Source: Pseudoclavibacter soli DSM 23366 | GTDB taxonomy: Bacteria > Actinomycetota > Actinomycetes > Actinomycetales > Microbacteriaceae | Assembly: GCF_000423505.1 (NCBI RefSeq) | Contig: NZ_AUIC01000005.1 | Location: 62,001-126,000 of the forward strand | DNA: 64,000 nt | Direction of reading: 5' to 3' | Translations under genes and position numbers: made by a program | In this document: positions 17,747 through 25,643 of the stretch, in pieces | Layout of the letters: the number at the start of each line of letters is the position of its first letter | Numbering within the stretch: position 1 is the first letter of the stretch | The notes under the pieces: generated by a model | Told to the model about the DNA's origin: nothing | The model's input: only the letters and a program-made list of their open reading frames with translations | Database searches by the model: none

Positions 17747-18321
17747 GCCACCCAGCGTACTCCGTGGTCTGCTCGAGGCTGGGCAGCCGCGGGGCGCGCC
17801 CCCTGCAGTGTGTAGATCACGAAGACCGACAGCTGCGGGGTGAGCGCCACCTCATGCACGCCCGAGGCGAGCGCCAGCAGCATGGCGACTCCGGTCAGCT
17901 CCTGCGCGCCGGTGGCGCTGCATTGCAGCATGGATGCGCGAAGCGGCGGCCAGCCTCGCCGCACTGCGTGGTGCCGCAGAGAGCGGCTGACTTGGGTCAC
18001 GTGCGATGGCAGTTGGAGGTCGCCCGCCCACAGCAGCTGCCGCCGATGCGGGTGGTATGCGGCGATGACCTGAGCGGGCAGGACGAGCGGCGCACGGTCA
18101 GAGAAATGCAGCGTGAGCGTGCCTGACTGCGCATCGAGAGTGCTGTCACGCTCAAGGCCTATGCCCCAGCCCAGGCGCTGGGCCACGACAGTGCTTTCGG
18201 TGAGCTGGCGAGCTTGGCTGATGAGTGTGTCGAGCGGTGCGTGAGTGGCGGCGGGCAGTGGGCACCGACTGGAGTGGTCGTGTTTTGGCAGCCGACAGCG
18301 TGTGCAGTAGTAGTCAAGCAT
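17743..18321 (-). CDS. CxxC-motif protein with a DUF6882-like domain, nuclease partner
   Basis: A 192-residue protein. The N-terminus MLDYYCTRCRLPKHDHSSRC looks like a small zinc site (CxxC plus His/Cys). From about residue 57 the sequence (LGWGIGLERDSTLDAQSG, HFSDRAPLVLPAQVIAAYH, LLWAGDLQLP, VFVIYTLQG) resembles the DUF6882 family, whose function is unknown; this resemblance is from memory of the pattern. The ATG at 18321 follows GGGGAGG; an upstream in-frame start at 18495 is less likely. It is coupled to the YqaJ-like nuclease. Confidence 0.55.
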   Translation of the reverse strand: MLDYYCTRCRLPKHDHSSRCPLPAATHAPLDTLISQARQLTESTVVAQRLGWGIGLERDSTLDAQSGTLTLHFSDRAPLVLPAQVIAAYHPHRRQLLWAGDLQLPSHVTQVSRSLRHHAVRRGWPPLRASMLQCSATGAQELTGVAMLLALASGVHEVALTPQLSVFVIYTLQGARPAAAQPRADHGVRWVA

Positions 18322-18476
18322 GGTCCTCCCCTGAGTGATGATGTCTTTCTGAGATTCTGTGCGCCGACTGTCAAAGTGTCGAGTCCTGCGGCACATTGTG
18401 CAGGAATCCCCTTGTGTGCATGGGGTGTGTATAACCAGTCGGTGTCTGCAGGTGGCGTAGATGCACGCTGATGCGC

Positions 18477-18616
18477 TAGACTCTCCCGTGGCCATAGACC
18501 GCCGGTTCTCACTCTTGAGGGTGAGCGAAGGTCACGAGAGTGACAGCCTGCGCAGGTGATCGATATAAGCATGCTCTGCGTGCGAAGCTCCGGTTATCTG
18601 CCGGAGCTTTTTTCTT
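18477..18616 (+). promoter_or_regulatory. rplJ-rplL leader with attenuator (ribosomal protein L10 leader type)
   Basis: The promoter box TAGACT is at 18477-18482. The leader ends in a hairpin AAGCTCCGG/CCGGAGCTT (18585-18609) followed directly by TTTTTCTTTT, a terminator-like attenuator about 60 bases before rplJ. L10 leaders in many bacteria repress when L10 is in excess. It fills part of the 354-base gap between the cassette and rplJ. Confidence 0.65.
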
Positions 18617-18675
18617 TTGTGATTGGGTGCACTCGCTGCACCATGGGCCGCCGGCACGAGAATACGAGGAGTGCA

Positions 18676-19191
18676 ATGGCGAACAAGGAAGCTGCAATCG
18701 CCGAGCTCACGGACGCGTTCCGTGACTCAAGCGCAGTGCTGCTGACCGAGTATCGCGGGCTCACGGTGGCAGACCTGAAGAAGGTCCGCGACTCGATCCG
18801 TGAGCATGCAAGCTTCTCCGTGGTGAAGAACACGCTGGCCAAGATCGCTGCCAAGAACGCGGGCATCGAGTCGTTCGACGACTCGCTCGCGGGCCCCAGC
18901 GCTCTTGTGTTCGTGCACGGCGACGTGGTCGCTGTGGCGAAGGCCCTGCGTGACTTCAGCAAGGAGAATCCTCTTCTGGTGCTCAAGAACGGCGTCTTCG
19001 ACGGCGCTGCGCTGAGTGCTGAAGAGGTGCGCAAGCTCGCCGATCTCGAGTCCCGTGAGGTGCTGCTGGCCAAGCTGGCCGGTGCCTTCAAGGCCTCGCT
19101 GTTCGGCGCCGCATACCTGTTCAACGCTCCGCTGTCGCAGGCCGTCCGCACGGTCGATGCGCTGCGTGAGAAGCAGGAGACCGCCGCGTAG
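18676..19191 (+). CDS. rplJ: 50S ribosomal protein L10
   Basis: A 171-residue L10. It starts MANKEAAIAELTDAFRDSSA and contains LLTEYRGLTVADLKKVR and VVKNTLAKIAAKNAG in the RNA-binding domain; the C-terminal helix (about 135-170) binds L7/L12 dimers. The ATG at 18676 follows GAGGAG by four bases. A longer in-frame start at 18556 would lie within the leader and is rejected. Confidence 0.96.
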   Translation: MANKEAAIAELTDAFRDSSAVLLTEYRGLTVADLKKVRDSIREHASFSVVKNTLAKIAAKNAGIESFDDSLAGPSALVFVHGDVVAVAKALRDFSKENPLLVLKNGVFDGAALSAEEVRKLADLESREVLLAKLAGAFKASLFGAAYLFNAPLSQAVRTVDALREKQETAA

Positions 19192-19249
19192 ACCACAAGG
19201 TCTGCACGAGTGGCAATAAGAAGACATCAAAGAAAAGGTAGAAACTGAC

Positions 19250-19633
19250 ATGGCAAAGCTGTCAACCGAAGAGCTCATCGAGGCCTTCAAAGAACTGACC
19301 CTCATCGAGCTGAACGACTTCGTCAAGGCGTTCGAGGAGACCTTCGAGGTCACCGCTGCTGCTCCCGTCGCCGTCGCCGCTGCTGGCGCCCCGGCTGCTG
19401 CTGCTGAAGAGGCCGAAGAGAAGACCGAGTTTGACGTCGTTCTCGAGAACGCTGGCGACAAGAAGATCCAGGTCATCAAGGCCGTGCGTGCCCTGACCAG
19501 CCTGGGCCTGGGCGAGGCCAAGGCGCTCGTCGATGGCGCTCCTGCCACCGTGCTCGAGGGCGCGAACAAGGAGACCGCCGACAAGGCCAAGGCCGACATC
19601 GAGGCCGCTGGCGGCACCGTCACCCTGAAGTAG
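19250..19633 (+). CDS. rplL: 50S ribosomal protein L7/L12
   Basis: A 127-residue acidic L7/L12. The N-terminal dimer domain begins [20 protein letters not shown], the flexible hinge is Ala-rich (about 42-58), and the C-terminal domain has [19 protein letters not shown] and [14 protein letters not shown], which contacts translation factors. It follows rplJ by 58 bases. rpoB does not follow; a cystathionine synthase gene comes next. Confidence 0.97.
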   Translation: MAKLSTEELIEAFKELTLIELNDFVKAFEETFEVTAAAPVAVAAAGAPAAAAEEAEEKTEFDVVLENAGDKKIQVIKAVRALTSLGLGEAKALVDGAPATVLEGANKETADKAKADIEAAGGTVTLK

Positions 19634-19667
19634 TCGAGCGCCGTCATCAGACGGCTCGACCTTCGCT

Positions 19668-19710
19668 CGAACAGCCCCTGCCCCGCAACACGCGGAGCGG
19701 GGGCTGTTCG
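19668..19710 (+). terminator. Terminator after rplL
   Basis: CGAACAGCCCCTGCCCCGC pairs imperfectly with GCGGAGCGGGGGCTGTTCG around a 5-base loop, followed by CATTTGTC. It ends the rplJ-rplL unit. Confidence 0.85.
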
Positions 19711-19789
19711 CATTTGTCGCGAGTGGGTCACTTTGCCGTGGGCGGCCTTGTCGCCGCCTACACTTGAGGCGAGAGATTGAGGAGCACAG

Positions 19790-20986
19790 ATGCCACAGCA
19801 TGCCGAGGGATTCGCCGACAACCGCGACCGGTTCGCCACAGCCGATCTTGCCACCAAGGCGATTCATGTGGGCCTCGACCCCGATCGCGAGACTGGCGCG
19901 GTGGTGCCGCCTATCTACCAGACCTCCACCTATCAGCAAGATCACATCGCCGAGGGCCGACACGGCTATGAGTACGGGCGCATGAGCAACCCCACCCGTG
20001 ACGCTCTGCAGGTGAGCTTGGCAGCACTCGAAGGTGGGGCATCCGCACTGAGCTTCGCTTCAGGGCTGGCCGCCGAAGACGCATTGCTGCGCACGCTGCT
20101 GCAGCCCGGTGACACTGTGGTCAGCGGCAGCGACGTGTATGGCGGCACGCACCGCCTGATCGCCAAAATCTGGGGCGAGTGGGGCGTGAAGTCGATCTCG
20201 ACCAACCTTTCAGACATCGACACCGCGCGCGGCGTTATCGAAGAGGTGCAGCCGCGGCTCGTCTGGATCGAGACTCCGACCAACCCCATGATGCAGATCA
20301 GCGATATCGAGGCGCTCGCTGAGATCGCGCACAGCGCCGGCGCGCTGGTGGTCGTCGACAACACTTTCGCCTCGCCCGCGTTGCAGCAGCCGATCGCACT
20401 TGGTGCAGATTTCGTGATTCACTCCACCACCAAATACCTCGGCGGGCACTCCGACGTGGTCGGCGGCGCCATCATTTCGGCGACCGACGAGTACGCCGAG
20501 CGATTGTGGTTCACCCAATACGCCATCGGTGCGATCTCTGCGCCTTTCGACGCCTGGCTCACCCTGCGCGGCATCAAGACGCTCAGTGTGCGCGTGGCAC
20601 AGCACTCGCGCAATGCGCAGCAGCTGGCCGAGTGGCTGCAAACCGACCCGCGGATCGAGCGAGTGTATTACCCGGGGCTGCCTGAGCATCCCGGCCATGA
20701 GGTGGCCGCACGTCAGATGCACGGCGGGTTCGGCGGCATGCTCTCGGTCGCTCTGGCCGGCGGCGAGCAGGCTGCCCGTGACTTTGCCGAGGGCACCGAG
20801 CTGTTCGTGCTCGGCGAGAGTCTGGGCGGGGTCGAGTCGCTGATCAACTACCCCTCAGACATGACCCATGCCTCAGTCAAGGGCACGCCTTTGGCGATTC
20901 CGCTCAATGTGGTGCGCCTGTCGGTCGGCATCGAGAGCGTCGACGACCTGCGCGCCGATCTGGCGCAGGCGCTCGACCGGCTCTGA
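19790..20986 (+). CDS. metB: Cystathionine gamma-synthase / trans-sulfuration PLP enzyme
   Basis: A 398-residue Cys/Met-metabolism PLP enzyme. It shows IYQTSTYQQ, YEYGRMSNPTRDAL, SFASGLAAEDA, the PLP lysine in FVIHSTTKYLGGHSDVVGG (about 210), and INYPSDMTHASVKGTPLA near the C-terminus. This class joins O-succinyl- or O-acetylhomoserine to cysteine, or runs the reverse cleavage; MetB versus a cystathionine lyase is not certain from motifs. GAGGAG lies 6-7 bases before the ATG. It ends 14 bases from the convergent transporter gene. Confidence 0.85.
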   Translation: MPQHAEGFADNRDRFATADLATKAIHVGLDPDRETGAVVPPIYQTSTYQQDHIAEGRHGYEYGRMSNPTRDALQVSLAALEGGASALSFASGLAAEDALLRTLLQPGDTVVSGSDVYGGTHRLIAKIWGEWGVKSISTNLSDIDTARGVIEEVQPRLVWIETPTNPMMQISDIEALAEIAHSAGALVVVDNTFASPALQQPIALGADFVIHSTTKYLGGHSDVVGGAIISATDEYAERLWFTQYAIGAISAPFDAWLTLRGIKTLSVRVAQHSRNAQQLAEWLQTDPRIERVYYPGLPEHPGHEVAARQMHGGFGGMLSVALAGGEQAARDFAEGTELFVLGESLGGVESLINYPSDMTHASVKGTPLAIPLNVVRLSVGIESVDDLRADLAQALDRL

Positions 20987-21000
20987 CCGGCATCCATTGG

Positions 21001-21990
21001 TCAGTCGCCGAGCCGTCGCGCCCGGCGCAGGTCTGGGGCGCTCGACCAAGCGATCGCCGCAAAGGTGAGCAGTGTGCCGCCGATGGTAGCCCACGTCACC
21101 TGTGAGCCAGCTGCTGGCCACAGCAGATCGAGCAGCAGTGACCCGGTCAACTGACCGGCCACCGCAGTGACGGTGAAGCGCAGCACGCCGATGCGGGGCA
21201 CCAGAAACGCCCCGCTGAAGATGAAGACGATGCCGAGCGCGCCGCCGAGATACATCCACCAGACTCCCGGCATCGTGGGCACGAGCGCCTTGCCGGTGCC
21301 GATGCGGGTGACCACGGTCAACAGCAGCAATGCCGTGGTGCCCACCAGAAAGTTCATGAACGTTGCGGCAAAGGGAGCCTTGGTGACCGTGCTTGTGAAA
21401 CCGTTGAGCCCCTGCTGAAAGCCAGAGAGCACGCCGGCGCTCAACGGCAGCAGGGCCACCAGCGCGGTGGTCGCCAGCGAGTCGCCCGCATGAAGCCCAC
21501 CCGAGACCGACCAGGCCACGGCGACCACGGTCAGCGCTGCAGCACCGATGCGGGTCGCAGTCAGCGGGCGCGGTGTGCTGCGCGGAAAACCGAGTCGATC
21601 GACGAGCAGCCCGCCGACGGTCTGCCCGGCAATGAGTGCGATGCTGAACAGCGCCACCCCGAACACTCGCACGCTGATGCTCTGGGCGACCACGAGCCAC
21701 GCACCCAGCACACCAGCAAGCAGGTACCAGACCGGAAGAGTGCGATCACGCAGCACTTGGCGCAGTCGACCCAGTGCGCGCCGGGCGGCGGGATACGCGA
21801 GTGCGGCGATACCCAGCAGCACGAAACCGCTGCCGAAGCTGACTGCTGCCGCGGCCACGCTGTCGTCGATCGCGGCGGCCAGGGCGCCATTGGCGCGGGA
21901 CTGCATAGGCAGTGAGAGCCCGGCGAGGATGCTCAGGGCAAGCCCGCCGAGCATCGAACGATGCGATGTGGGGGAGTGGCGATCGTGCAT
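21001..21990 (-). CDS. DMT-superfamily transporter (YdcZ/DUF606 type)
   Basis: A 329-residue membrane protein with about ten hydrophobic segments arranged as two similar halves. Both halves carry the small-residue pattern of DUF606/YdcZ exporters, for example AGLSLPMQSRANGALA in the first and SGFQQGLNGF in the second. The substrate is unknown. TAAGAT lies 6 bases before the ATG at 21990, so the mRNA is probably leaderless. It lies 9 bases downstream of the UMF1-like transporter gene but appears to have its own promoter. Confidence 0.8.
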   Translation of the reverse strand: MHDRHSPTSHRSMLGGLALSILAGLSLPMQSRANGALAAAIDDSVAAAAVSFGSGFVLLGIAALAYPAARRALGRLRQVLRDRTLPVWYLLAGVLGAWLVVAQSISVRVFGVALFSIALIAGQTVGGLLVDRLGFPRSTPRPLTATRIGAAALTVVAVAWSVSGGLHAGDSLATTALVALLPLSAGVLSGFQQGLNGFTSTVTKAPFAATFMNFLVGTTALLLLTVVTRIGTGKALVPTMPGVWWMYLGGALGIVFIFSGAFLVPRIGVLRFTVTAVAGQLTGSLLLDLLWPAAGSQVTWATIGGTLLTFAAIAWSSAPDLRRARRLGD

Positions 21991-21996
21991 CCACTC

Positions 21997-22002
21997 ATCT
22001 TA
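21997..22002 (-). promoter_or_regulatory. -10 box TAAGAT for the DMT transporter
   Basis: TAAGAT on the minus strand is 6 bases from the ATG and overlaps the last codons of the upstream gene. Confidence 0.45.
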
Positions 22003-23370
22003 GGCGTGCGGCACACGCACCTTGGCGAACAGTGCGAGGCCGAGTAGCAGCACCGCGGCAATGCCGAGCACACCCCAGATCTGCGCGCCGCCGAGAGCGA
22101 CCGCTGCGGCGAAGGCCGCCGGTGCCAGAAAGCTGACTGCTCGCCCGGTTGTGGCGTAAAGGCCGAAGATCTCGCCCTGACGCCCCTCAGGAATGAACTT
22201 CGTCAGCAGCGCTCGCGAGGCCGACTGCGCGGGGCCGACGAACACGCACAGCAGCATGCCGAAGATCCAAAAGACGGTTTTGCCGCCCGAGGTGCCGAAG
22301 AACACGGCCAAGGCGGCGATGGTCATGCCGATCAGCGACACCGCGATGACCAGACGAGCGCCCAAACGGTCTTCGAACAGGCCCAGCACGATCGTGGCCA
22401 CGCCCGAGATCACGTTGGCGGCGATGGCGAACACGATCACCTCGCTGCTGCCGAAGCCGTAGGTGCCGGCGGCGATGATGCCGCCGAAGGTGAAGACTCC
22501 GGCCAGGCCATCACGGTAGACGGCGCTGGAGAACAGAAACCACACCGTGTCGCGCGAGGTGCGCCACAGCGAGGCGATGTCGGCCAGCAGGCGGCGATAG
22601 GTCGCAAGGATGCTCTGCCGCGGCCGCGCATCGAGCGCTCGCGTGCCAGCCGGGTCGCGCTGCAGCAGCACGGGCAGTGCGAAGGCTGCGAACCACACCC
22701 CGCACAGTACGGCGACGCCGCGGTATCGTGTGCCATCGGTGTCACTCACCCCGAACCATCCGACCTCGGGCTGAATGAAACCCACCAGCACGATGGCCAG
22801 CAGCACGATGCCGCCGAGATAGCCCATGCCCCAGCCGAAGCCCGAGACGCGGCCGACGTTGTCGGGAGTCGAGACCTCGGGCAGCAGCGCGTTGTACTCT
22901 ACGCTGGCCAGCTCGAAGAAGACGCTGCCGATCGCCAGAGCCAGAATGCCGAACCACAGCTGGCTGGCATCGGGATGCACGAACGCGATGGCGGCAAGAC
23001 AGGCGACTGTTGCGGCCGTGGTGATCGTGAGGCTGCGGCGTCGACCGCCCGTGGCATCGGTGCGCTGCCCAAGCACGGGCGCCGCCAGCGCCACGACAAC
23101 TCCTGCCGCAGACAGCGCCCAGCCCAGCCAACTCGAGTGCTGGGCCAACTGGGCAGTCACCGCATCGATCGCCGGCGATGAGGTGAGCCCGGCGGCCAGA
23201 TCGTCGTTGCGTTGGGCCACCAGATCTCGATCACCCACGAACGCGGCGCTGGTCAGCCACACACTGAGCACGAAGGTGGTGGCCACCGCGTTGAACGCCG
23301 CGGAGCCCCAATCCCACAGCGCCCAGCCGAGGATGCGTCGACGAGGTACGGCAGCGGTGGTGACAGTCAT
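22000..23370 (-). CDS. MFS transporter of the UMF1/Atg22 type
   Basis: A 456-residue protein with about twelve membrane segments. The N-terminus RILGWALWDWGSAAFNAVATT is a clear version of the UMF1/Atg22 signature in which a Trp-Asp-Trp precedes the first helix. Other features are GFGWGMGYLGG and a loop rich in Arg between helices 6 and 7. Fungal Atg22 exports amino acids from vacuoles; bacterial substrates are unknown. TAGCCT lies 6 bases before the ATG at 23370, and the GH30 gene upstream ends 10 bases away. Confidence 0.82.
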   Translation of the reverse strand: MTVTTAAVPRRRILGWALWDWGSAAFNAVATTFVLSVWLTSAAFVGDRDLVAQRNDDLAAGLTSSPAIDAVTAQLAQHSSWLGWALSAAGVVVALAAPVLGQRTDATGGRRRSLTITTAATVACLAAIAFVHPDASQLWFGILALAIGSVFFELASVEYNALLPEVSTPDNVGRVSGFGWGMGYLGGIVLLAIVLVGFIQPEVGWFGVSDTDGTRYRGVAVLCGVWFAAFALPVLLQRDPAGTRALDARPRQSILATYRRLLADIASLWRTSRDTVWFLFSSAVYRDGLAGVFTFGGIIAAGTYGFGSSEVIVFAIAANVISGVATIVLGLFEDRLGARLVIAVSLIGMTIAALAVFFGTSGGKTVFWIFGMLLCVFVGPAQSASRALLTKFIPEGRQGEIFGLYATTGRAVSFLAPAAFAAAVALGGAQIWGVLGIAAVLLLGLALFAKVRVPHA

Positions 23371-23376
23371 AGCTCA

Positions 23377-23382
23377 AGGCTA
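23377..23382 (-). promoter_or_regulatory. -10 box TAGCCT for the UMF1-type transporter
   Basis: TAGCCT on the minus strand ends 6 bases before the ATG at 23370 and overlaps the stop of the GH30 gene. Confidence 0.45.
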
Positions 23383-24825
23383 CTGGGCGGGGGTGAACAC
23401 TTCGTGTCGTGCGGCACCCGGTGGGCTGACCACGATCGTGCGCACGTCGCGAGGCGGCAGATCAAGCCGTGTGCGCCATCCGTCGATCGACAGCGCGAGT
23501 CGGCGTGATTCATGCGACTCAGAGGCGAGCAGCACCACGATCGATTGGTCGGGGTTGACGAAGGCGACCTGATGCAGATCGCTCAGACCGGTGGCGGTCG
23601 AATGGATGCGCTGGGCGCCTGGGCGCACCGGGGCCAGATGGGCGAGACTCCAGTAGCCGACCTCGCGACCGATCTGCTGGGTGCTGTGGTCAGCGGTGAC
23701 GACCCCGCGCAGAAACCCTGCCACATGTGCGCCCGTGCGCGGGCCGCTGGTCTCGTCGAGGGCGAGATTCCAATATGTGACCGATTGTGCCCAGTTCGCC
23801 GTTGCCCCGATGGCGACGTTGCGCATGTGCCAGTGCAGGTCGTCGATGATCGGCGCAGTGCGCAGCGTCTGCCGATCGGCGAATGAGGTGATCTCGGTGA
23901 AGTGCGTGCCGATCTCGGGGTGTGCGTCGTGCACTCGGGTCTGTGCCTGCGGCTCGCCGTTGTAGCCATGCCAGGCCACGGCATCGATGAACGCGCGCGC
24001 CTGCGGGTCGTCGAGCAGCTGCAGCACGCGATCGGCTGAGTTCCAATTGTGATCGTGCGCCCAGATCTGGGTGGGCGAGCCCAGCGCGGCGAGCATCGGG
24101 CCGAGGTGCTCGCCGATGAAGCGCCCCTGCTGGGCAACACTCATGCGCATGCCTGGATAGCGCGGTGCAAACCCGGGCTCGTTCTGCACGGTCAGCGCGT
24201 GCACGGGCAGCCCGAGGTCTGCCATGGCCTCGACATAGCGCACCAGGTAGCGCGCATAGGTGTCGTAGTGCGCGTCGGCGAGGCGAGTGCTGCGCAGCCA
24301 GGGCAGCGGCATGCGCCACAGGCGTGCGCGTGCACGACCCTCGAGGTGGCGAGGGCGTTTCAGCCAGGCCGGGGGCGACCACGGCGAGGCGACGATGTGC
24401 ATCTCGGGAGCGATGTCGGCGATCTGCCGCAGCACCGGCAGCACGGCACCTTCATCGGGCGCCAATGAGAAGGAGCGCAGCGACGGGTCGCGTCGGTCGG
24501 CGTAGGTGTAGGCATGCGTGGCGAAGTCGGAGGCGCCGATCGGCACGCGCAGCACGCTGAGCCCCAAGTGGTCGGGGGCGAACAGCTCGACGAGCAGTTC
24601 GTCGCGCAGCGGTTCGTCGAGGGCGAGCAGCGCCAGGGCCGCGCTCTGGGTCAGCGCTGCACCGAAACCCAACATGCGCTGCCCCCGGGCGCTCGGCTCA
24701 GTGTGCACTACGAGATCGGCGCTGGTGTTCTCGGCAGCCGTGAGTCGCCCGTGCTCGATGGCACCGAGCTGCGCCGCATCGCTGTGCAGTGCGGTGAACG
24801 CACGTGTGACGTCGGCAGAACTCAT
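23380..24825 (-). CDS. Glycoside hydrolase family 30 (glucosylceramidase-like), cytoplasmic
   Basis: A 481-residue GH30-type enzyme. It has LGFGAALTQSAALAL near the start (the family GFGAAITD equivalent), DLHWHMRNVAIG and YWNLALDE further on. The acid/base Glu is in ALTVQNEPG (about 215) and the nucleophile Glu in HFTEITSF (about 310). A beta domain closes the C-terminus. There is no signal peptide at the ATG at 24825, so it probably acts in the cytoplasm on imported glycosides. The next genes in the same direction encode transporters. Start upstream at 24897 would overlap the divergent gene. Confidence 0.85.
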   Translation of the reverse strand: MSSADVTRAFTALHSDAAQLGAIEHGRLTAAENTSADLVVHTEPSARGQRMLGFGAALTQSAALALLALDEPLRDELLVELFAPDHLGLSVLRVPIGASDFATHAYTYADRRDPSLRSFSLAPDEGAVLPVLRQIADIAPEMHIVASPWSPPAWLKRPRHLEGRARARLWRMPLPWLRSTRLADAHYDTYARYLVRYVEAMADLGLPVHALTVQNEPGFAPRYPGMRMSVAQQGRFIGEHLGPMLAALGSPTQIWAHDHNWNSADRVLQLLDDPQARAFIDAVAWHGYNGEPQAQTRVHDAHPEIGTHFTEITSFADRQTLRTAPIIDDLHWHMRNVAIGATANWAQSVTYWNLALDETSGPRTGAHVAGFLRGVVTADHSTQQIGREVGYWSLAHLAPVRPGAQRIHSTATGLSDLHQVAFVNPDQSIVVLLASESHESRRLALSIDGWRTRLDLPPRDVRTIVVSPPGAARHEVFTPAQ

Positions 24826-24872
24826 GAGCCCATCCAAGCATGCCCTGCCACGGATCGGCAGCCGACAGGGCA

Positions 24873-24878
24873 TAGGCT
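24873..24878 (+). promoter_or_regulatory. -10 box TAGGCT for the laccase-domain gene
   Basis: TAGGCT ends 6 bases before the ATG at 24885, between divergent genes 59 bp apart. Confidence 0.45.
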
Positions 24879-24884
24879 GGCTGC

Positions 24885-25610
24885 ATGCTGACTGCACACC
24901 TGCATCCCGATGTGCTCATCGTCGTCTCTGAAATCAGCGACGGCAGCATGAAGCTCGGGGCGCCGCCCCAGACCGGTGTCCAGTGGGCTGCACAACGCGA
25001 GGTGGTGCGGGCGAGGCGCCGTCTGCTTCGAGCGGCTGACCTTGACCCGGCCTTGGCGGTGCGCGTGCATGTCACCTACGACACGGCAGACTTCTGTCGC
25101 TACCGCGCAGTCGGCAGTGATGAACGCAGCCGAGGCATCGGGCGAGACGACGGCCAAGACGCGACCACGGCATCCGACGCACTGGCCACCGATCAGCCCG
25201 GAGTAGGGCTGCTGCTGCCGGTTGCTGATTGCATGCCGGTTGTGGCATACGACCACGTGCGGCGAGTGGTCGCACTCACCCACCTTGGTCGGCACAGCGT
25301 CGAGCAGCGCGGCGGTGCGCGCACCATCGCATGGATGGCCGAGCACTTTGGCAGCCGCCCCGGTGACGTCTCAGCGTGGCTGGGGCCAGCTCCCAGCGGC
25401 AGCTCGTACCCGCTGCATCGCTGCGGCGGCCGGTCATTTGACGACGAGGTGACCAGACAGCTGACCGCAGCCGGAGTGCCGCCGCAGCAGCTGGTGCACA
25501 GCGCTATCGACACGGCAACTGACCGGCGCTTCTTTTCTCACAGTGAGTTTCTGGCCGGCCGTCGCCCAGTTGACGGCCGCTATGCTGTGGTGGCCGCACT
25601 GCGCGCGTGA
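24885..25610 (+). CDS. Divergent laccase-domain (YfiH/PgeF-like) protein
   Basis: A 241-residue protein of the multicopper-polyphenol-oxidase-like YfiH family, members of which cleave purine nucleosides. It has ASDALATDQPGVGLLLPVADCMPVVAYD split by family motifs: the metal cysteine is in VADCMPV (about 116) and a His in LTHLGRHSV (about 132). GPAPSGSSYPL matches the family C-terminal half. The usual first His (QxH) is replaced by TYDTADFCRY, so metal binding may be altered. It is not beside ftsZ, where the canonical copy usually lies. Confidence 0.72.
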   Translation: MLTAHLHPDVLIVVSEISDGSMKLGAPPQTGVQWAAQREVVRARRRLLRAADLDPALAVRVHVTYDTADFCRYRAVGSDERSRGIGRDDGQDATTASDALATDQPGVGLLLPVADCMPVVAYDHVRRVVALTHLGRHSVEQRGGARTIAWMAEHFGSRPGDVSAWLGPAPSGSSYPLHRCGGRSFDDEVTRQLTAAGVPPQQLVHSAIDTATDRRFFSHSEFLAGRRPVDGRYAVVAALRA

Positions 25611-25643
25611 CCCCGTTGTCGTCAGCAGCGCCGCCGACGTGCC

